Positions 5,689 through 7,780 of a DNA stretch of 7,780 nucleotides are shown here, one piece after another. This DNA is from Alphaproteobacteria bacterium (GTDB lineage Bacteria > Pseudomonadota > Alphaproteobacteria > ATCC43930 > CGMCC-115725), in the NCBI GenBank assembly GCA_028866355.1, contig JAGWIH010000099.1, positions 1 to 7,780 on the forward strand. Reading direction: 5' to 3'. Position numbers and translations under genes: made by a program. How positions within the stretch are numbered: the first letter of the stretch is position 1; each line of letters begins with the position of its first letter. The notes under the pieces are model-generated. The model searched no databases and was not told where the DNA came from. It saw only the letters and a list, made by a program, of their open reading frames with translations.

Positions 5689-7359
5689 TTAGTGCGTCTT
5701 CTTCTCCGCGGCGGCGCGCAAGTCGGCGATGGTCGAGCGCGTGGTGATCGCTTCTGGATCGACCTTGAGGTCGAGCACCGCCGGTTTGCCGGCGGCGGCG
5801 GCGCACGCGAAAGCTGCGGCAAAATCTTCGGTACGCTCGACAGCTTCACCATGCGCGCCATAGGCCTTGGCGAGCGCGGCGAAATCCGGATTCACCAGAT
5901 CGGTGCCATAGGTGCGGCCGGGAAAGTGCATTTCCTGGTGCATCCGGATGGTGCCATACATGCCGTTGTTCACAATCAAGGTGACGATCGGCAGCCGATA
6001 GCGCACCGCCGTTGCCAGTTCCTGGCCGGTCATCAGAAAATCGCCATCGCCGCAGAAGCAGATGACGGTGCGATCTGGATGCATGAGCTTCGCCGCGACC
6101 GAAGCGGGAAAACCGTATCCCATCGAGCCGCTGGCCGGCGCGAGCTGCGTCCCGTAACCGCGGTACTGATGATGGCGATGGACCCAGCCGGCGAAATTAC
6201 CGGCGCCGTTACACCAGATCGTATCCGCCGGAAGATTGGCGTCGAGCCAGCGGACGATCGCGCCGAGCTGCACCGCGCCCGGTAGCTTCGACGGCTCGAC
6301 AAAAGCCAGATAATCGCGATGCGCAGCCTCGGTTTCATTGGCCCAGCGCGGTTTGTCCTTCGGCTTGAGCGACGCCGCGAGCGGCGCGAACGTCCGCGGG
6401 CTGGCGTTGATCGCCAACGCCGGCCGATAGACGCGGCCGAGTTCGTCCGGATCGGGATGGATATGCACCAGCGTCTGGCGTGGATGCGGCACCGCGACCA
6501 GGCTGTAACCGGCAGTGGTCGCCTCGCCCAGCCGTCCGCCGAGCGCGATCAGCACGTCGGCGTCACGCACCCGCGCCGCAAGCTTCGGATTGGCGGCAAT
6601 GCCGAGATCGCCGGCGAAACAGCGATGGCGGTTGTCGAACCGGTCCTGCCGGCGAAAGCCGGTGCACACCGGCAGCGCGAAGGCGTCGGCGAAGGTCTCG
6701 ATCTGCTTCGCCGCCATGGTGTCCCATTGGCTGCCGCCGAGCAGCAACACCGGCCGCGCCGCTTTGGCAAGGATCGCCGCGAGGGTCTCAAGCTGCGGCG
6801 GCGACGGATGCGCTTCGATCCGGCTATAGGGTTCGGCGTCGGCGACATCCGCCATCTCGTCGAGCATGTCTTCGGGCAAGGCGAGTGCAACCGGCCCGGG
6901 GCGGCCGCTGGTGGCGATGTGGAACGCGCGGCTGACATATTCAGGAATGCGCCGCGGATCGGCGATCTCCTCGACATACTTCACCATGCCGCCGAGGAAC
7001 TGCTTGTAGTCGATCTCCTGCAGCGCCTCGCGGCCGCGTGCATCGCGCGCGACCTGGCCGATCAGCACGATCATCGGCGTCGAATCCTGCATCGCGACAT
7101 GAATCCCGGCGGTCGCGTTGGTCGTGCCGGGGCCGCGCGTGACCAGGCAAATGCCGGGCCGGCCGGTCAGCTTGCCATAGGCCTCGGCCATCATCGCCGC
7201 GCCGCCTTCCTGGCGGCAGACAGTCAGCCGGATTGAATTCGCGTCGTGCAGCGCATCGAGCAGCGCGAGATAGCTTTCGCCCGGCACGCCGAAGGCCGTG
7301 TCGACGCCGTGGATCTTGAGTTGATCGACGAGGATTTGCGCGGCGCGGCGGGAGGTCAC
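5689..7359 (-). CDS. Thiamine-diphosphate enzyme, acetolactate synthase large-subunit-like
   Basis: The 556-residue protein has the three-domain layout of the acetolactate synthase/pyruvate oxidase group. The pyrimidine-binding domain (about 1-170) has GVPGES at 24-29 and the cofactor-activating Glu51 in CRQEGGAAMMAEAYG. A central domain spans about 190-325. The diphosphate-binding domain (about 365-540) carries the metal motif from GDG (437-439) to NN (464-465), followed by GMYGTIRMHQE. A Glu, not Val, at position 51 argues against glyoxylate carboligase. No regulatory small subunit (ilvN/ilvH) lies next to it, so it is probably not the main branched-chain biosynthetic enzyme; a catabolic or divergent 2-oxoacid activity is possible. 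The start is GTG 7359, with GGAG six bases upstream; the protein begins normally there. It is convergent with the DedA gene, 35 bases away. The family is certain, the substrate is not. Confidence 0.92.
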   Translation of the reverse strand: MTSRRAAQILVDQLKIHGVDTAFGVPGESYLALLDALHDANSIRLTVCRQEGGAAMMAEAYGKLTGRPGICLVTRGPGTTNATAGIHVAMQDSTPMIVLIGQVARDARGREALQEIDYKQFLGGMVKYVEEIADPRRIPEYVSRAFHIATSGRPGPVALALPEDMLDEMADVADAEPYSRIEAHPSPPQLETLAAILAKAARPVLLLGGSQWDTMAAKQIETFADAFALPVCTGFRRQDRFDNRHRCFAGDLGIAANPKLAARVRDADVLIALGGRLGEATTAGYSLVAVPHPRQTLVHIHPDPDELGRVYRPALAINASPRTFAPLAASLKPKDKPRWANETEAAHRDYLAFVEPSKLPGAVQLGAIVRWLDANLPADTIWCNGAGNFAGWVHRHHQYRGYGTQLAPASGSMGYGFPASVAAKLMHPDRTVICFCGDGDFLMTGQELATAVRYRLPIVTLIVNNGMYGTIRMHQEMHFPGRTYGTDLVNPDFAALAKAYGAHGEAVERTEDFAAAFACAAAAGKPAVLDLKVDPEAITTRSTIADLRAAAEKKTH

Positions 7360-7407
7360 GCGGGGCTCCGGATGCGGCGGAAGCCCTAAGACCTATTGGG
7401 TTTCACC

Positions 7408-7432
7408 CGCCGCTTCAATCGTCAAAGCGGCG
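7408..7432 (-). terminator. Hairpin just after the FTR1 gene stop, possible terminator
   Basis: CGCCGCTT (7408-7415) and AAGCGGCG (7425-7432) form a perfect 8-bp stem around a nine-base loop, three bases after the FTR1-like stop codon. On the minus strand a second small stem, GGGT-GAA-ACCC, follows directly. There is no T run, so it would not be a classical intrinsic terminator, though GC-rich genomes often have such tail-less hairpins. It separates the iron permease from the thiamine-diphosphate enzyme, whose start is 48 bases beyond the hairpin. Confidence 0.45.
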
Positions 7433-7435
7433 ACG

Positions 7436-7780
7436 CTACTCGGCCGGCTTGAGGAGCGCCAGCCGCTCGGGTTCGCGTCCGCAATGCCGCATCAACGCGC
7501 CGATGACGACGATCGTGCCGATATAGAACACGAGCTGGATGCCGAGCGGATGCGAGACATAGCCGACCAGCGCATGGAGCGTCCTGCCGAGCAGGCCGTC
7601 ATCGCTCAACAGGAACGAACTGTCCCACAATACGCCGCCCGCCGACGGCAGCAAGCCGACCTGATTGAGAAACGCCGCGCCTTGCGACGCCATGCCGGCG
7701 GCGAGCAGCAGGATCAGCCAGCTCGTCACGGTGAACAGATGGCGCATCGGAATCCGCAACAGGCCCCAATAGAGTCCGGC
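7436..7780 (-). CDS. FTR1-family iron permease, C-terminal part (runs off right edge)
   Basis: The frame is open from the right edge to a TAG stop at 7436-7438 and gives the last 114 residues of an FTR1/EfeU-type high-affinity iron permease of the inner membrane. The visible part begins AGLYWGLLRIP and contains a hydrophobic helix (SWLILLLAAGMASQGAAFL), then LLPSAGGVLWDSS, LLGRTLHALVGY and a last membrane segment IQLVFYIGTIVVIGAL, an order typical of the FTR1 C-terminus. The TTG at 7759 is an internal codon and not the start, because family-like sequence continues upstream to the edge. The REXXE iron-binding motifs lie in the N-terminal half and cannot be checked here. Whether it belongs to a three-part iron uptake operon cannot be seen. 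The family call is from recognition of the C-terminal pattern and is fairly strong. Confidence 0.82.
   Translation of the reverse strand, partial: AGLYWGLLRIPMRHLFTVTSWLILLLAAGMASQGAAFLNQVGLLPSAGGVLWDSSFLLSDDGLLGRTLHALVGYVSHPLGIQLVFYIGTIVVIGALMRHCGREPERLALLKPAE

Noticed and set aside
5027..5806. 259-residue open frame on the minus strand opposite the DedA gene
   Set aside because: It crosses the DedA gene and the end of the next gene, is rich in Asp, Arg and His, and lacks any domain; DedA on the plus strand explains the coding signal.
6319..7236. 305-residue open frame on the plus strand opposite the thiamine-diphosphate enzyme
   Set aside because: Antisense shadow; the minus-strand protein is intact, with catalytic residues in place, and this frame looks like typical low-information complement sequence.
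7390..7418. Possible minus-strand promoter (TTGAAG, 17 bases, TAGGTC) for the thiamine-diphosphate enzyme
   Set aside because: The spacing is right, but the -10 box matches only two of six bases and the -35 box lies within the hairpin after the FTR1 gene; not convincing.

Overview
The window looks like a stretch of ordinary chromosome from a GC-rich alphaproteobacterium, probably Hyphomicrobiales (Rhizobiales). The basis is the strong G/C third-position bias, the style of the proteins, and a membrane J-domain protein resembling alphaproteobacterial relatives of mitochondrial Pam18/Tim14. This placement is inference. No IS element, integrase, tRNA, rRNA or CRISPR array is visible. Coding is dense and every gene inside the window reads through intact.

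Layout from left to right. (1) Positions 1-1317, minus strand: galU (UDP-glucose pyrophosphorylase) followed 13 bases later by the N-terminal part of a phosphomannomutase/phosphoglucomutase that runs off the left edge. Together they make hexose-1-phosphates and UDP-glucose for cell-envelope and exopolysaccharide sugars. (2) Positions 1443-4846, minus strand: a tungstate/molybdate ABC importer in the order wtpA (binding protein), wtpB (permease), wtpC (ATPase), followed 41 bases later by a small membrane protein with a C-terminal J-domain. wtpB and wtpC overlap by four bases (ATGA). (3) Positions 4847-5047: a 201-base divergent intergenic region holding the wtpA leader (strong Shine-Dalgarno, small inverted repeats, a faint molybdate-box-like sequence) and a weak candidate promoter for the gene to the right. 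(4) Positions 5048-5653, plus strand: a DedA-family membrane protein, the only plus-strand gene. (5) Positions 5689-7359, minus strand: a stand-alone thiamine-diphosphate enzyme resembling the acetolactate synthase large subunit. (6) Positions 7436-7780, minus strand: the C-terminal end of an FTR1-family iron permease running off the right edge, with a hairpin just after its stop.

The best-supported functional unit is the metal-oxyanion importer. Its binding protein belongs to the WtpA family, first known from archaea, rather than classical ModA. WtpA would capture tungstate or molybdate in the periplasm, WtpB would pass it through the inner membrane and WtpC would power the step. The other genes are housekeeping or general metabolic genes with no evident link to it. 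I found no convincing undescribed system. The points most worth a second look are the wtpA leader and the J-domain protein behind wtpC.
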